Source: Sphingomonas hankookensis (GTDB lineage Bacteria > Pseudomonadota > Alphaproteobacteria > Sphingomonadales > Sphingomonadaceae). Taken from it: a DNA stretch of 64,000 nt. This document shows positions 18,979 to 28,847 of this stretch, in pieces. The notes under the pieces are model-generated. The model saw only the letters and a list, made by a program, of their open reading frames with translations, was not told where the DNA came from and made no database searches. Position 1 is the first letter of the stretch; the number at the start of each line of letters is the position of its first letter. The position numbers and the translations under genes were made by a program. The stretch lies in the NCBI RefSeq assembly GCF_028551275.1, contig NZ_CP117025.1, forward strand, positions 2,596,001 through 2,660,000, given 5' to 3'.

Positions 18979-20439
18979 ATGACGAGGGACCCGGTAGCGA
19001 AGCTGCTGCTGTTCGGTGCGACGGGCGATCTGTCGCAGCGGATGCTCCTCCCCTCGCTCTACGGCCTGCATGCCGACGGCCTGCTCCCCGACGGGCTGAC
19101 CATCACCGGCACTGCGCGCCACGAACATGACGATGCCGGTTTCCGCGACTTCGCGAAACACGCGCTCGACCAGTTCCTGCCCGACGACCGCAAGGACGAG
19201 ACGGCGATCGAGGGCTTCCTCGCCCGCCTGCACTACCAGCCGCTCGACGCGTCGAACGTCGACGGTTTCGCGGCGCTGGCCGAGAAGCTCGGCGACATCT
19301 CCGGCGGCCTCGCCATCTTCCTGTCGACCGCGCCCTGGCTGTTCGGCCCGACCATCACCGGCCTGAAGAGCGCCGGCCTCGCCGGCCCCAAGGTCCGCAT
19401 CAGCCTCGAAAAGCCGCTGGGCAAGGACCTGAAGTCCAGCCAGGAAATCAACGACCTCGTCGCCGCCGCCTTCCCGGAGGAGCGGACCTACCGGATCGAT
19501 CATTATCTGGGCAAGGAAACCGTCCAGAACATTCTCGCGCTGCGTTTCGGCAATGCGATGTTCGAACCGGTGTGGAACGCCCGCGGCATCGACAATGTCC
19601 AGATCACCATTGCGGAAACCGTCGGCCTAGAAGGGCGCGCGGGCTATTATGACGAGGTCGGCGCGCTGCGCGACATGGTCCAGAACCACGTCCTGCAACT
19701 CGTCGCGCTGATCGCGATGGAGCCGCCCGCCCGCTTCGACGGCACCTCGATCCGCGACGAAAAGGTCAAGGTCCTGCGCTCGCTGCGGATGATCGGCCCC
19801 GAAGAGGTAAACACCCACACCGTCACCGGCCAGTATGACGCCGGCGCGGTAAAGGGGGAGATCGTTCGCGGCTATGACGAGGAGCTGGGTAAGGAATCCG
19901 ACACCGAAACCTTCGTCGCGGTAAAGGCGCATGTCGACAACTGGCGCTGGCAGGGCGTGCCCTTTTACCTGCGCACCGGCAAGCGGATGACCGACCGCCA
20001 TTCGGAAATCTCGATCCAGTTCAAGCCGGTGCCGCATTCGATCTTCGCCGATCGCGGCGGGCAGTTGCAGCCCAACACCCTCGTCATCCGCCTCCAGCCG
20101 GAGGAATATGTCCGCCTGCTGGTGATGGCCAAGGAACCCGGCCTCGACCGCGACGGCGTGCGCCTGCGCGAAGTGCCGCTCGACCTGTCGCTGACCACCG
20201 CCTTTGCCGGCACCCGCCGCCGCATCGCGTATGAACGCCTCCTGCTCGACCTGATCGAGGGCGACCCGACGCTGTTCGTCCGCCGCGACGAAGTGGAGGC
20301 GCAGTGGACCTGGGTCGACGCGATCCGCGACGGGTGGAAGGCCAACGGCACCAAGCCCAAGGGCTATGCCTCGGGCAGCTGGGGACCGAATGCCAGCGTC
20401 GCGCTGACCGAACGCGACGGGGTGACGTGGAACGAGTGA
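18979..20439 (+). CDS. zwf: glucose-6-phosphate 1-dehydrogenase
   Basis: Zwf oxidises glucose-6-phosphate to 6-phosphogluconolactone with NAD(P)+. The 486-residue protein shows the dinucleotide-binding LLFGATGDLSQRMLLPSLY, the active-site signature RIDHYLGKETVQN near residue 171 (substrate-binding His and Lys), GYYDEVGALRDMVQNHVLQL, and RTGKRMTDRHSEI. It is the first gene of the zwf-pgl-edd-glk-eda cluster, consistent with the sphingomonad reliance on the Entner-Doudoroff route. A hairpin-forming repeat separates it from pgl. Confidence 0.97.
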   Translation: MTRDPVAKLLLFGATGDLSQRMLLPSLYGLHADGLLPDGLTITGTARHEHDDAGFRDFAKHALDQFLPDDRKDETAIEGFLARLHYQPLDASNVDGFAALAEKLGDISGGLAIFLSTAPWLFGPTITGLKSAGLAGPKVRISLEKPLGKDLKSSQEINDLVAAAFPEERTYRIDHYLGKETVQNILALRFGNAMFEPVWNARGIDNVQITIAETVGLEGRAGYYDEVGALRDMVQNHVLQLVALIAMEPPARFDGTSIRDEKVKVLRSLRMIGPEEVNTHTVTGQYDAGAVKGEIVRGYDEELGKESDTETFVAVKAHVDNWRWQGVPFYLRTGKRMTDRHSEISIQFKPVPHSIFADRGGQLQPNTLVIRLQPEEYVRLLVMAKEPGLDRDGVRLREVPLDLSLTTAFAGTRRRIAYERLLLDLIEGDPTLFVRRDEVEAQWTWVDAIRDGWKANGTKPKGYASGSWGPNASVALTERDGVTWNE

Positions 20440-20469
20440 GCCGCTGACGCGCTCCCCCTTTCAGTCTCT

Positions 20470-20547
20470 CCGTTTACTTCGAGCAGCATCGAGCCTGTCG
20501 AGATGTGCCCGTCGAGAAGCAGTTCTCGACAAGCTCGAACTAAACGG
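20470..20547. repeat. inverted repeat between zwf and pgl
   Basis: Arms CCGTTTACTTCGAG (20470-20483) and CTCGAACTAAACGG (20534-20547) are complementary with one mismatch. Inside are further CTCGA/TCGAG blocks. The right arm runs directly into a T6 stretch (20548-20553). It could partially terminate or process the zwf-pgl transcript. Confidence 0.65.
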
Positions 20548-20569
20548 TTTTTTGCAGGATAAGAGATAC

Positions 20570-21274
20570 ATGACCGAGATCGAATGGTGGGAATATGACG
20601 AACCCGCCGAATTTGCCGAAGCATTGGCCGGCGACATCCAGTTCATCATCGAATCGGCGATCGACGCACGCGGCGCGGCAGTGATCGCGCTGGCCGGCGG
20701 TCGCACCCCCGCCCCGATCTATGACAAGCTGGTCAAGGCCAAGCTGGACTGGAAGCGGGTGACGATCGTCCCCACCGACGACCGCATCGTGCCGATGGGC
20801 GACGCGCTGTCGAACGTTACCGGCCTCGCCAAAATCTTCCTGCCCAAGGGCGCGCGGGTCATCCCGCTGACCGCCGAAAAGGCAGCGGATTACAAGGCTG
20901 CCGGCCGCGCGGCGGATGCGCGGTTGCAGGACCTGCACTGGCCGCTCGACCTCTGCCTGCTCGGCATGGGTGCCGATGGCCATACCGCCTCGATCTTCCC
21001 CGGCCCCGACCTGACCGAGGCGCTGACCGGGCCGAAGGAACGCCGCGCGCTGGGCGTCATGCCCGACCCGCTGCCGCCCGAAGCCCCCGTCGCCCGCGTG
21101 ACCCTCAGCCATGCCGCGATCGCCTCGGCGCGCGCGCTGATGATTGCCATCACCGGAGACGAAAAGAAGGGTGTGCTCGAACGCGCGATCGATCAGGGCG
21201 CGTCCTCTTCCTACCCGATCGGCCGCGTGCTGGCCGAAGTCGAACTTCCCGTCGATATCCACTGGAGCGCATGA
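20570..21274 (+). CDS. pgl: 6-phosphogluconolactonase
   Basis: Pgl (234 residues) hydrolyses 6-phosphogluconolactone to 6-phosphogluconate. The NagB/RpiA-fold motifs AVIALAGGRTPAPIYDKL, VPTDDRIVP and LCLLGMGADGHTASIFPG are all present. The ATG at 20570 (MTEIEWWEYD) is preferred over a TTG six codons upstream. Its stop overlaps the edd start (ATGA), so translation is coupled. It is the second gene of the Entner-Doudoroff cluster. Confidence 0.95.
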   Translation: MTEIEWWEYDEPAEFAEALAGDIQFIIESAIDARGAAVIALAGGRTPAPIYDKLVKAKLDWKRVTIVPTDDRIVPMGDALSNVTGLAKIFLPKGARVIPLTAEKAADYKAAGRAADARLQDLHWPLDLCLLGMGADGHTASIFPGPDLTEALTGPKERRALGVMPDPLPPEAPVARVTLSHAAIASARALMIAITGDEKKGVLERAIDQGASSSYPIGRVLAEVELPVDIHWSA

Positions 21275-23094
21275 TGGCCCTCAACGCCGCAATCGCCGCC
21301 GTCACCGACCGCATCATCGAAGCGTCGCGCGAAAAGCGCGCCGCCTATCTCGCGCTGATCGATCGGGAGCGTGAGAGCGGCGTCGATCGCCCGATGCTGG
21401 GCTGCGCGAACCTCGCGCACGCCTATGCCGGCACTGACGAGGATCGCGATGCGATGCGTCCGGCCAACCGGATGAACATCGGCATCGTCACCGCCTATAA
21501 CGACATGCTGTCGGCCCACGCGCCCTATTATCGCTACCCCGAACAGATGAAGGTCTGGGCGCGCGAAGCGGGCGTGACCGCCCAGGTCGCGGGCGGCGTG
21601 CCGGCGATGTGCGACGGCGTGACGCAGGGTTTTCCGGGCATGGAGCTGTCGCTGTTCAGCCGCGACACCATCGCGCTGTCGACCGCGGTGGCGCTCAGCC
21701 ACGGCACGTTCGAGGGTGCCGCGCTGCTCGGCATCTGCGACAAGATCGTACCCGGCCTGCTGATGGGCGCGCTGCGCTTCGGCCATCTGCCGATGGTACT
21801 GATCCCCGGCGGTCCGATGCGCTCGGGCATCCCCAACAAGCAGAAGGCAGCGGTCCGCGAAGCCTATGCCGAAGGGAAAGTCGGCCGCGAGGAACTGCTC
21901 GACGCCGAAATCGCCGCCTATCATGGCAAGGGCACCTGCACCTTCTACGGCACCGCCAATTCGAACCAGATGATGGTCGAGGCGATGGGCCTGCATGTCC
22001 CCGACGCCGCCTTCGCCAATCCGGGTACGAAGCGTCGTCAGGAACTGACCCGCTACGCCGTGCACCGTCTGGCCGAAGTCGGCTGGGACGGCGACGATTA
22101 TCGTCCGATCGGGCGGGTGGTCGATGAGAAGGCGATCGTGAACGCCGCCATCGTGCTGCTCGCGACCGGCGGCTCGACCAACCACCTGATCCACCTGCCC
22201 GCCATCGCGCGTTCGGCCGGGATCATCATCGATTGGGACGATTTCAACCGTCTGAGCGACGTCGTGCCGCTGCTCACCCGCGTCTATCCCAACGGATCGG
22301 CCGATGTGAACGGGTTCGAGGATGCCGGCGGCCCTTCCTTCGTCATCCGCGAGCTGCTGCGCGGCGGACTGCTCCATGACGACGTCCTGACCATCGCGAA
22401 GGACGGCATGGCCGCCTATGGCCGCCAGTCGACGATCGAGAACGACCAGCTCGTCTGGAAGGATCACGCCGCGACGAGCGGCGACGACACCATCGTCCGT
22501 ACCATCGACGCGCCCTTCTCGCACGAAGGCGGCTTCCGCATCCTGCAGGGCAATATCGGCCGCGCCTGTATCAAGGTGTCGGCGGTCGATCCCGATCGCT
22601 GGGTCATCGAAGCGCCCTGCCGCGTGTTCAGCGATCAGGCAGCGGTGCAGGCGGCGTTCAAGGCCGGCGAACTCGACCGCGACGTCGTGGTCGTCGTCCG
22701 GCATCAGGGTCCTAAGGCCAACGGCATGCCCGAACTGCACAAGCTGACCCCGCCGCTGGGCGTGCTGCAAAATCGCGGCTTCCGCGTGGCGCTGGTCACC
22801 GATGGACGCATGTCGGGCGCGTCGGGCAAGGTGCCGGCCGCGATCCACCTGTCGCCCGAAGCGCTGGGCGGCGGTCCGATCGGCAAGCTGCGTGACGGTG
22901 ACGTGATCCGTCTCGACGCCAATGCCAACACGCTGCAGGCACTGGTCCCGGCGGACGAATGGGACGCGCGTGAACACGCACCCGTCCCGCCGGCGGCGGA
23001 TGGCACCGGTCGCGAAATCTTCGCAATGATGCGGCAGGGCGCGAGCGAGGCGGAAGCCGGCGGATCGGCGATGCTGGCCGCGGCGGGGCTGTAA
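21271..23094 (+). CDS. edd: phosphogluconate dehydratase
   Basis: Edd (607 residues) dehydrates 6-phosphogluconate to KDPG and carries an iron-sulfur cluster. The IlvD/Edd family blocks [31 protein letters not shown] and [20 protein letters not shown] are intact, including the cluster-binding cysteines. An adjacent in-frame ATG at 21274 is an alternative start. A REP-like palindrome at 23113-23192 separates it from glk. Confidence 0.97.
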   Translation: MMALNAAIAAVTDRIIEASREKRAAYLALIDRERESGVDRPMLGCANLAHAYAGTDEDRDAMRPANRMNIGIVTAYNDMLSAHAPYYRYPEQMKVWAREAGVTAQVAGGVPAMCDGVTQGFPGMELSLFSRDTIALSTAVALSHGTFEGAALLGICDKIVPGLLMGALRFGHLPMVLIPGGPMRSGIPNKQKAAVREAYAEGKVGREELLDAEIAAYHGKGTCTFYGTANSNQMMVEAMGLHVPDAAFANPGTKRRQELTRYAVHRLAEVGWDGDDYRPIGRVVDEKAIVNAAIVLLATGGSTNHLIHLPAIARSAGIIIDWDDFNRLSDVVPLLTRVYPNGSADVNGFEDAGGPSFVIRELLRGGLLHDDVLTIAKDGMAAYGRQSTIENDQLVWKDHAATSGDDTIVRTIDAPFSHEGGFRILQGNIGRACIKVSAVDPDRWVIEAPCRVFSDQAAVQAAFKAGELDRDVVVVVRHQGPKANGMPELHKLTPPLGVLQNRGFRVALVTDGRMSGASGKVPAAIHLSPEALGGGPIGKLRDGDVIRLDANANTLQALVPADEWDAREHAPVPPAADGTGREIFAMMRQGASEAEAGGSAMLAAAGL

Positions 23095-23112
23095 CAGCCG
23101 ACCATATTATGA

Positions 23113-23192
23113 CGTACCCCCGCGCAGGCGGGGGTCCAGAGTTACAGGCGTGAACCTGCATAACTCTGGATCCCCGCCTTCGCGGGGATACG
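23113..23192. repeat. long palindromic repeat (REP-like), copy 2
   Basis: The left arm begins CGTACCCCCGCGCAGGCGGG and the right arm ends CCTTCGCGGGGATACG; inner arms CCAGAGTTA and TAACTCTGG also pair. It shares the CGTACCCCCGCGCAGGCGGG block with the repeat at 10660-10742. It lies inside the Entner-Doudoroff operon, between edd and glk, and so must be transcribed. Confidence 0.75.
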
Positions 23193-23215
23193 CTTTCGGG
23201 CTATAAGGAGAGGTC

Positions 23216-24184
23216 ATGGAAGTCGTTGCGGTAGATATCGGCGGAACGCACGCCCGCTTCGCGATCGCCGAGGTCGAGAACGGCCAGGTCGTCCATCTGG
23301 GCGAACCGATCACGCAGAAGGTTGCCGAACATGGCAGCCTCCAACTGGCATGGCGCGCCTTCGAACGCGATCTTGGCCGCCCGCTGCCCAAGGCCGCCAG
23401 CCTTGCCGTCGCCTCTCCGGTCAACGACACGCTGATCAAGTTCACCAACAACCCCTGGATCATCCGCCCGCCGCTGATGCAGGAGCGGTTGGGCGTCGAA
23501 ACCTGGACGATCATAAACGACTTCGGCGCGGTCGGCCATGCCGTCGCACAGGTGGCGGACGAGGATTTCATCCATCTCTGCGGCCCCGAAGGCCCGCTGC
23601 CTGACCGGGGCGTCGTCACCATCTGCGGCCCCGGCACCGGCCTTGGCGTCGCCCAGCTGCTGCGCGCCGCCGATCGCTATCACGTCCTCGAAACCGAAGG
23701 CGGGCATCAGGACTTCGCACCGCTCGACGGGATCGAGGATGCGCTGCTCAAGCGGCTGCGCCGTGCCCATGGTCGCGGGTCGAACGAACGTGCCTGTGCC
23801 GGTCCGTCGATCGTCGCATGGTATGAAACGCTGGCGGAGATCGAAGGCGTCTCGCTGGCCCATAGCGACGACAAGACGATCTGGGCCGCCGCGCTGGAGG
23901 GCACCGACAGTATCGCCGTCGCCGCGCTCGACCGCTTCTGCCTGACGCTCGGGGCCGTTGCCGGCGACCTTGCGCTGGCGCAGGGAGCGAAGGCGGTGGT
24001 GATCGCCGGCGGCCTCGGCCTGCGGTTGAAGGACCATCTGCTCGAATCGGGTTTCGGTACGCGCTTCACGTCGAAGGGCCGGTTCCAGACGCTGATGGCC
24101 GGCATCCCCGTCAAACTCATCACCCATCCCCAGCCCGGCCTGTTCGGGGCCGCCGCCGCCTTTGCGCAGGAGCACGCACGATGA
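23216..24184 (+). CDS. glk: glucokinase
   Basis: This ATP-dependent glucokinase of the Glk family (322 residues) feeds glucose-6-phosphate into the pathway. The phosphate-binding motif VDIGGTHARFAIAEV is at the N-terminus. The glucose-binding and catalytic region includes WTIINDFGAVGHAV (Asn-Asp), GPGTGLGVAQLL and ETEGGHQDFAPLD. A GAGAGG precedes the ATG. Its stop overlaps eda by four bases. Confidence 0.95.
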   Translation: MEVVAVDIGGTHARFAIAEVENGQVVHLGEPITQKVAEHGSLQLAWRAFERDLGRPLPKAASLAVASPVNDTLIKFTNNPWIIRPPLMQERLGVETWTIINDFGAVGHAVAQVADEDFIHLCGPEGPLPDRGVVTICGPGTGLGVAQLLRAADRYHVLETEGGHQDFAPLDGIEDALLKRLRRAHGRGSNERACAGPSIVAWYETLAEIEGVSLAHSDDKTIWAAALEGTDSIAVAALDRFCLTLGAVAGDLALAQGAKAVVIAGGLGLRLKDHLLESGFGTRFTSKGRFQTLMAGIPVKLITHPQPGLFGAAAAFAQEHAR

Positions 24185-24789
24185 CCGTCACCATTTCCGA
24201 CATCATGCAGACCAGCCCGGTCATCCCGGTCCTCGTCGTCCATGACGCGGCGCAAGCCCGCCCGATGGCGGAGGCGCTGGTAAAGGGCGGCCTGCGCGTG
24301 CTGGAGGTGACGCTACGCACCCCCGCCGCACTCGAAGCCATTGCCGAAATGAAGAACGTCGAGGGCGCGATCGTCGGTGCCGGCACCGTCGTCAGCGCCG
24401 AACAGTTCAAGCAGGCGATGGACGCGGGGTCGGAATTCATCGTCTCGCCCGGCCTCACCGAAACGATTGCGCGCCCGATCATCGACAGCCGCGTGCCGTT
24501 CCTGCCGGGCATCGCCAATGCCGGCGACATCATGCGCGGCCTCGACCTGGGCCTCACCCATTTCAAGTTCTTCCCGGCCGAAGCATCGGGCGGCCTGAAG
24601 GCGCTGAAGGCGCTCGCCGCGCCCTTCTACCAGGCGAAGTTCTGCCCGACCGGCGGCATCACCGAAGCCAGCGCGCCCGAATGGCTGGCGTTCGATCCGG
24701 TGCTCTGCGTCGGCGGCAGCTGGATCGTCGGCGCAACCCACGCCGAAACCGAAACGCGGGCGCATGCCGCAGCGGGTCTAAAGGCATAA
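24181..24789 (+). CDS. eda: KDPG aldolase
   Basis: Eda (202 residues) cleaves 2-keto-3-deoxy-6-phosphogluconate to pyruvate and glyceraldehyde-3-phosphate. The active-site glutamate lies in LRVLEVTLRTPAAL near residue 42. The Schiff-base lysine is in HFKFFPAEASGG near residue 128, and the phosphate loop is KFCPTGGITEASA. It closes the five-gene Entner-Doudoroff set. A paired palindromic repeat follows (24791-24922), then convergent mltG. Confidence 0.96.
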   Translation: MTVTISDIMQTSPVIPVLVVHDAAQARPMAEALVKGGLRVLEVTLRTPAALEAIAEMKNVEGAIVGAGTVVSAEQFKQAMDAGSEFIVSPGLTETIARPIIDSRVPFLPGIANAGDIMRGLDLGLTHFKFFPAEASGGLKALKALAAPFYQAKFCPTGGITEASAPEWLAFDPVLCVGGSWIVGATHAETETRAHAAAGLKA

Positions 24790-24790
24790 G

Positions 24791-24922
24791 ATCCTCCCCG
24801 CTCCGCGGGGAGGGGGACCAGCGAAGCTGGTGGAGGGGCGTTGCCGCGAGCGGTCGTTGCGTGTGCGGCACTCCCCTTCGACCATGCTGCGCATGGTCCC
24901 CCTCCCCATGAATGGGGAGGAC
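24791..24922. repeat. paired palindromic repeat after eda
   Basis: Arms ATCCTCCCCGC...GGGGAGG and CCTCCCC...GGGGAGGAC with inner CCAGCGAAGCTGG and ACCATGCTGCGCATGGT hairpins. A second member of the same family lies at 48569-48693. It sits between the convergent eda and mltG genes. Confidence 0.7.
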
Positions 24923-24930
24923 ATACAAGG

Positions 24931-25899
24931 TTACATCTCGCCCCGCGCCCGGCGGATGTCGTACCACTTCTTCACGTTCGCGTTATGCTCGGCCAGCGTC
25001 TCGGCAAACACATGCCCACCGGTGCCGTCGGCGACGAAATACAGCGCCTTGGTCTCCGCCGGATCGAGCACCGCATCGATCGACGCCTTGCCCGGATTGG
25101 CGATCGGCCCGACCGGTAACCCCGCCGACGCATAGGTGTTGTACCCGTTCTTCGCCTGCAACTCCGACTTGCGGATGCGCCGGCCAAGCGGTTTTCCCTT
25201 GGTAATCGGGTAGATAACGGTCGGATCGGCCTGCAACCGCATACCGTTGCGAAGACGGTTCGAGTAAACCGCCGCGACCATGCGGCGCTCCGAAGCCTTG
25301 CCGGTTTCCTTCTCGACGATCGAGGCGAGGATGAGCGCCTCGCGCGGCGACTTCACGACGGTCGTGGGTTTGCGCTTCTTCCATGCCGCGGCGAGGTAGC
25401 GGTCCATCGCCATCTGCATCCGCTTGACCAGCGCCGCGCGGTCGCCGTCGCGTTCATAGCTGTAGCTGTCGGGAAGGATGCTGCCCTCGGCCGGCAGCGG
25501 CGCGGTGCCCTCCATCTGCGGCGCCTTCGCCACCGCTTCCTGCACCAGGATCGAGGGCCAGCCCTCTGGCACCATCACGAAGCGCTGCAGCGTGCGACCG
25601 CCCTGCAGCAGCTTCAGCACATCCGCCTGGCTCAGCCCCTTGGGGATACGATACTCCCCGGCGCGGATCGGATCGTCGCTGCCAAGGAACCGCGCGAGCA
25701 GGCGGAAGCGGCTGGCCGAGCTGATAGCGCCAGCCTCTTCCAGCTGCTCGGCGGCGGAGGCGAGGCTCGCCCCCTGCGGCACCGTCACCGTCAGCGTGCG
25801 CTCCGCCGGACCGGCCCCGCCCCAGCTCTGCATCACCAGGAACAGCCCGCCAATGGCAAGCAGTCCGAGGATCAGGCCAAGGCATCCGATCCGGCGCAT
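24931..25899 (-). CDS. mltG: endolytic murein transglycosylase MltG
   Basis: MltG (322 residues) cleaves nascent glycan strands and limits their length. An N-terminal membrane anchor (IGCLGLILGLLAIGGLFLVM) is followed by a LysM-like segment (VTVPQGASLASAAEQL) and the YceG catalytic domain with the glutamate in ILASIVEKETGKASE near residue 195. Later blocks LQADPTVIYPI, YNTYASAGLPVGPIANPGK and HVFAETLAEHNANV are typical. It lies four bases downstream of fabF, the usual alphaproteobacterial fab-mltG order, and is probably cotranscribed. Confidence 0.95.
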   Translation of the reverse strand: MRRIGCLGLILGLLAIGGLFLVMQSWGGAGPAERTLTVTVPQGASLASAAEQLEEAGAISSASRFRLLARFLGSDDPIRAGEYRIPKGLSQADVLKLLQGGRTLQRFVMVPEGWPSILVQEAVAKAPQMEGTAPLPAEGSILPDSYSYERDGDRAALVKRMQMAMDRYLAAAWKKRKPTTVVKSPREALILASIVEKETGKASERRMVAAVYSNRLRNGMRLQADPTVIYPITKGKPLGRRIRKSELQAKNGYNTYASAGLPVGPIANPGKASIDAVLDPAETKALYFVADGTGGHVFAETLAEHNANVKKWYDIRRARGEM

Positions 25900-25903
25900 C
25901 GCG

Positions 25904-27160
25904 TCAGATCGCCTTCATCACCAGCGACGCATTGGTGCCGCCGAAACCGAACGAGTTGTTCAGCACCGCGCGCACCTGCCGCTTCTTCGCGACCAGCGGC
26001 ACCAGATCGACACCCTCGGTCCCCTCGTCGGGATTGTGGAGGTTCAGCGTCGGCGGCACGATCTGGTCGCGCAGCGCGAGAATGCAGAAGATGCTCTCGA
26101 CCGCACCGGCACCGCCCAGCAGATGGCCGATCGCCGACTTGGTGCTCGACATCGACGCACCCGACAGATCGTTGCCGAACACGCGCTTGGCGGCGGCGAG
26201 TTCGATTGTGTCCGCCATGGTCGAGGTGCCGTGCGCGTTGATGTAATCGATGTCGCTCGGTTCCATGCCCGCCTTGCGCAGCGCCATGCGCATCGCATTC
26301 TCGGCACCCTTGCCCTCGGGATGCGGCGCGGTGACGTGATAGGCATCGCCCGACAGGCCGTAGCCGACGACCTCGGCATAAATTTTCGCGCCGCGCGCCT
26401 TGGCGTGCTCATATTCCTCGAGCACGATGACGCCGGCGCCCTCGCCCATCACAAAGCCGTCGCGATCCTTGTCATAGGGGCGGCTGGCTTCGGTCGGACG
26501 GTCGTTCATGCTCATGTTGAGCGCCCGCGCCTGCGCAAAGCCGGCGACGCCCAGCGGGTTGACGGTGCTTTCCGCGCCGCCCGCCAGCATGATGTCGGCA
26601 TCGTCGTCGCGGATCATCCGCGCGGCATCGCCGATCGAATGCGCACCGGTCGAGCACGCCGTCACGACCGCATGGTTCGGACCCATCAGCCCGTACTTGA
26701 TCGACACCTGCCCGCTGATCAGGTTGATGAGCCGGCCATGCACGAAATGCGGGCTGACCCGACCCGGACCACGTTCGTGCAGGTTGACCGACTCGATCTC
26801 GATCCCCGGCAGGCCGCCGATACCCGAACCGATCGACACGCCGGCGCGCAGCTTCGTCGCCTCGTCCATCTCGGTCAGGCCGGCATCTTCCAGCGCCTGC
26901 CCGGCGGCATCGATGCCATAGATGATGAACGGATCGACCTGCCGCTGGATCTTGTGATCGACCCGCTTGTTCGGATCGAAGCCATATTCATGGTCCGCCG
27001 GCTTCACCTCGCACGCGATCTGGCACTTCTGGTTCGACGCATCGAAATGCGTGATCGGACCCGCGCCCGACTTGCCGGCGATCAGGTTCTTCCAGGCGGT
27101 TTCCACCTCGGCACCCAGCGGGGTCACGAGGCCGAGGCCGGTCACGACTACGCGGCGCAT
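25904..27160 (-). CDS. fabF: beta-ketoacyl-ACP synthase II
   Basis: FabF (418 residues) elongates acyl-ACP with malonyl-ACP. The catalytic triad is visible: cysteine in VTACSTGAHSIGDAARM near 163, histidine in INAHGTSTMADT near 308, and histidine in KSAIGHLLGGAGAVES near 344. The C-terminal NNSFGFGGTNASLVM is also present. The ATG at 27160 (MRRVVVTGLG) is chosen; the 15-codon extension has no homology. It lies downstream of acpP with a 115-bp gap. Confidence 0.97.
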   Translation of the reverse strand: MRRVVVTGLGLVTPLGAEVETAWKNLIAGKSGAGPITHFDASNQKCQIACEVKPADHEYGFDPNKRVDHKIQRQVDPFIIYGIDAAGQALEDAGLTEMDEATKLRAGVSIGSGIGGLPGIEIESVNLHERGPGRVSPHFVHGRLINLISGQVSIKYGLMGPNHAVVTACSTGAHSIGDAARMIRDDDADIMLAGGAESTVNPLGVAGFAQARALNMSMNDRPTEASRPYDKDRDGFVMGEGAGVIVLEEYEHAKARGAKIYAEVVGYGLSGDAYHVTAPHPEGKGAENAMRMALRKAGMEPSDIDYINAHGTSTMADTIELAAAKRVFGNDLSGASMSSTKSAIGHLLGGAGAVESIFCILALRDQIVPPTLNLHNPDEGTEGVDLVPLVAKKRQVRAVLNNSFGFGGTNASLVMKAI

Positions 27161-27275
27161 GGCATTCTCTCCGTTCAGATACGTAACGAACGACCCCCCG
27201 CCCATGGCTTTTCGCCGGGACGGGGGGCCGTGAAATCATGGCAATCGGCAGGGCGGCGGGGCCGCCCCGGCCGGA

Positions 27276-27518
27276 TCAGCCCTTGTGCTCGTCGATATAG
27301 GTGATCGCGTCCTTGACGGTCGTGATCTTCTCGGCGGCATCGTCGGGGATCTCGACGCCGAATTCTTCCTCGAACGCCATTACCAGCTCGACGATGTCGA
27401 GGCTGTCCGCGCCCAGATCGTCGATGAAGCTCGCGTCTTCGGTAACCTTTTCCGCTTCGACGCCGAGATGCTCGACGACGATCTTCTTAACGCGTTCGGC
27501 GGTCTCGCTCATATTCAT
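27276..27518 (-). CDS. acpP: acyl carrier protein
   Basis: This is the main fatty-acid synthesis carrier, about 80 residues. The phosphopantetheine serine is in [15 protein letters not shown], the standard DSL motif, and the protein is strongly acidic. The start is either 27518 ([10 protein letters not shown]) or 27512 (MSETAERV). It sits between the small unknown gene and fabF. It is distinct from the second carrier protein at 47027, which belongs to the sphingolipid locus. Confidence 0.96.
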   Translation of the reverse strand: MNMSETAERVKKIVVEHLGVEAEKVTEDASFIDDLGADSLDIVELVMAFEEEFGVEIPDDAAEKITTVKDAITYIDEHKG

Positions 27519-27602
27519 TCCCTCTTCACATTCGGGGTGTTTCTTACCTGAACGCCCCTAAAGCGCGTCCGGCCCGCGCGCAAGAGCGCCGGTGCGGACG
27601 CA

Positions 27603-28112
27603 TTACCCCTTGGCAGCGAACAACCGGGCCAGCGTCGCGGCGTTGAAGGCGTACCCGCCCATCAGCCGCTGGACACGCGTATCCGCCTTTTTCGCCCCGG
27701 CAAGGTTCATCATGCCTTCCATGAAGGCGTCGACCTCGGCCGTCTGCTTGCGCGCCAGAAAGGCGTTCAGGACGGCAGGCGGCGTCTGGCTCAGGCGGCG
27801 GTTGACCGCCACCGGATCGACGCCCTTGGCCGAAAGCCCGGACGCCAGCGCCTCGACGGCGATGCTGGTGACGACGATATCACCCGCGCGCGCGTCCGCC
27901 TTGCCGGTGCCGGGCTGGCAGGTCGCGGCATGGCGACGGGTCGCCTTCACCAGCGCGTCCGTTGCCGGCGTCGGCTTCTTGCCTTCCAGCACGCCGACGA
28001 TCATGCCCTGCTGCATCTTCGCCAGGTCGCCCTTGGGCAGCTTGGCGACCGCGCATTTGACGACATTGGCATCGCCCGCGGCCAGCATCGCCGCCATCAG
28101 CATCACGCTCAT
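27603..28112 (-). CDS. hypothetical protein in the fab cluster
   Basis: I do not recognise a named family for this 169-residue protein. It begins with a short hydrophobic stretch (MSVMLMAAMLAAGDA) that could be a minimal signal peptide. It contains two cysteines (KCAVAKL and ATCQPG) and is otherwise helix-rich and basic. Its ATG overlaps the stop of fabG (ATGA), so it is translationally coupled to fatty-acid synthesis genes. A periplasmic location is possible but not assured. Confidence 0.75.
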   Translation of the reverse strand: MSVMLMAAMLAAGDANVVKCAVAKLPKGDLAKMQQGMIVGVLEGKKPTPATDALVKATRRHAATCQPGTGKADARAGDIVVTSIAVEALASGLSAKGVDPVAVNRRLSQTPPAVLNAFLARKQTAEVDAFMEGMMNLAGAKKADTRVQRLMGGYAFNAATLARLFAAKG

Positions 28113-28846
28113 ACCATCGCCATCCCGCCGTTCACATGGATCGTCTGGCCGGTCACGTAACCGGCGTCGCGGCTGACCAGATAGGCGACCGCAGCGGCGA
28201 CGTCATCGCCCGTGCCCAACGCCCCGGCCGGAATCTTGCCCAGCAGGGCGGTTTTCTGCGCTTCGGGCAGCACGTCGGTCATCGCCGAAGACATGAAACC
28301 GGGCGCGACGCAGTTGACGGTGATGCCGCGGCTGGCGAGTTCTGCGGCCAGCGCCTTCGACATGCCGACCAGTCCCGCCTTCGACGCAGCATAATTGGCC
28401 TGCCCCGGATTGCCGGTCTGCCCGACGACCGAGGTGATCGAGACGATCCGGCCGAAACGGGCCTTCATCATCGGCTTGGCGGCGGCACGGCACAGCCGGA
28501 ACGCGGCTTCGAGGTTGACGCGGATCACCTGGTCCCATTCGTCATCCTTCATGCGCATGGCGAGGTTGTCGCGCGTGACCCCGGCATTGTTGACGAGGAT
28601 ATCGAGCTTCCCGAGCGCCGCCACCGCCTGCGGCACCAGCCCATCGACCGCCGCGCCATCGGACAGGTCGCACACCAGCGGCACATGATCCCCGCCCAGT
28701 TCGGCGGCGAACGCCTCCAGCTTGGCAGCATTGGAGCCGGACAAGGCAAGGCGCGCACCCTGCGCGGCAAGGCCCTTGGCAATCGCCGAGCCGAGGCCAC
28801 CGCTGGCACCGGTCACAAGGGCGGTCATTCCCGTTAGGTCGAACAT
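28109..28846 (-). CDS. fabG: 3-oxoacyl-ACP reductase
   Basis: FabG (245 residues) reduces 3-ketoacyl-ACP with NADPH. Motifs: TGASGGLGSAIAKGL (cofactor), NNAGVTRDNLAMRM, catalytic serine in ITSVVGQTGN, YAASKAGLVGMSKALA near residue 151, and the C-terminal VTGQTIHVNGGMAMV. The GGAG ribosome-binding site (28855-28858) survives between its start and the inserted GxxExxY unit. In most genomes fabD directly precedes fabG; here the inserted unit separates them. Confidence 0.97.
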   Translation of the reverse strand: MFDLTGMTALVTGASGGLGSAIAKGLAAQGARLALSGSNAAKLEAFAAELGGDHVPLVCDLSDGAAVDGLVPQAVAALGKLDILVNNAGVTRDNLAMRMKDDEWDQVIRVNLEAAFRLCRAAAKPMMKARFGRIVSITSVVGQTGNPGQANYAASKAGLVGMSKALAAELASRGITVNCVAPGFMSSAMTDVLPEAQKTALLGKIPAGALGTGDDVAAAVAYLVSRDAGYVTGQTIHVNGGMAMV

Positions 28847-28847
28847 T

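Noticed and set aside
17548..19503. A 651-codon open frame on the minus strand
   Set aside because: It is antisense to argC and zwf and has low-complexity composition without any recognised domain.
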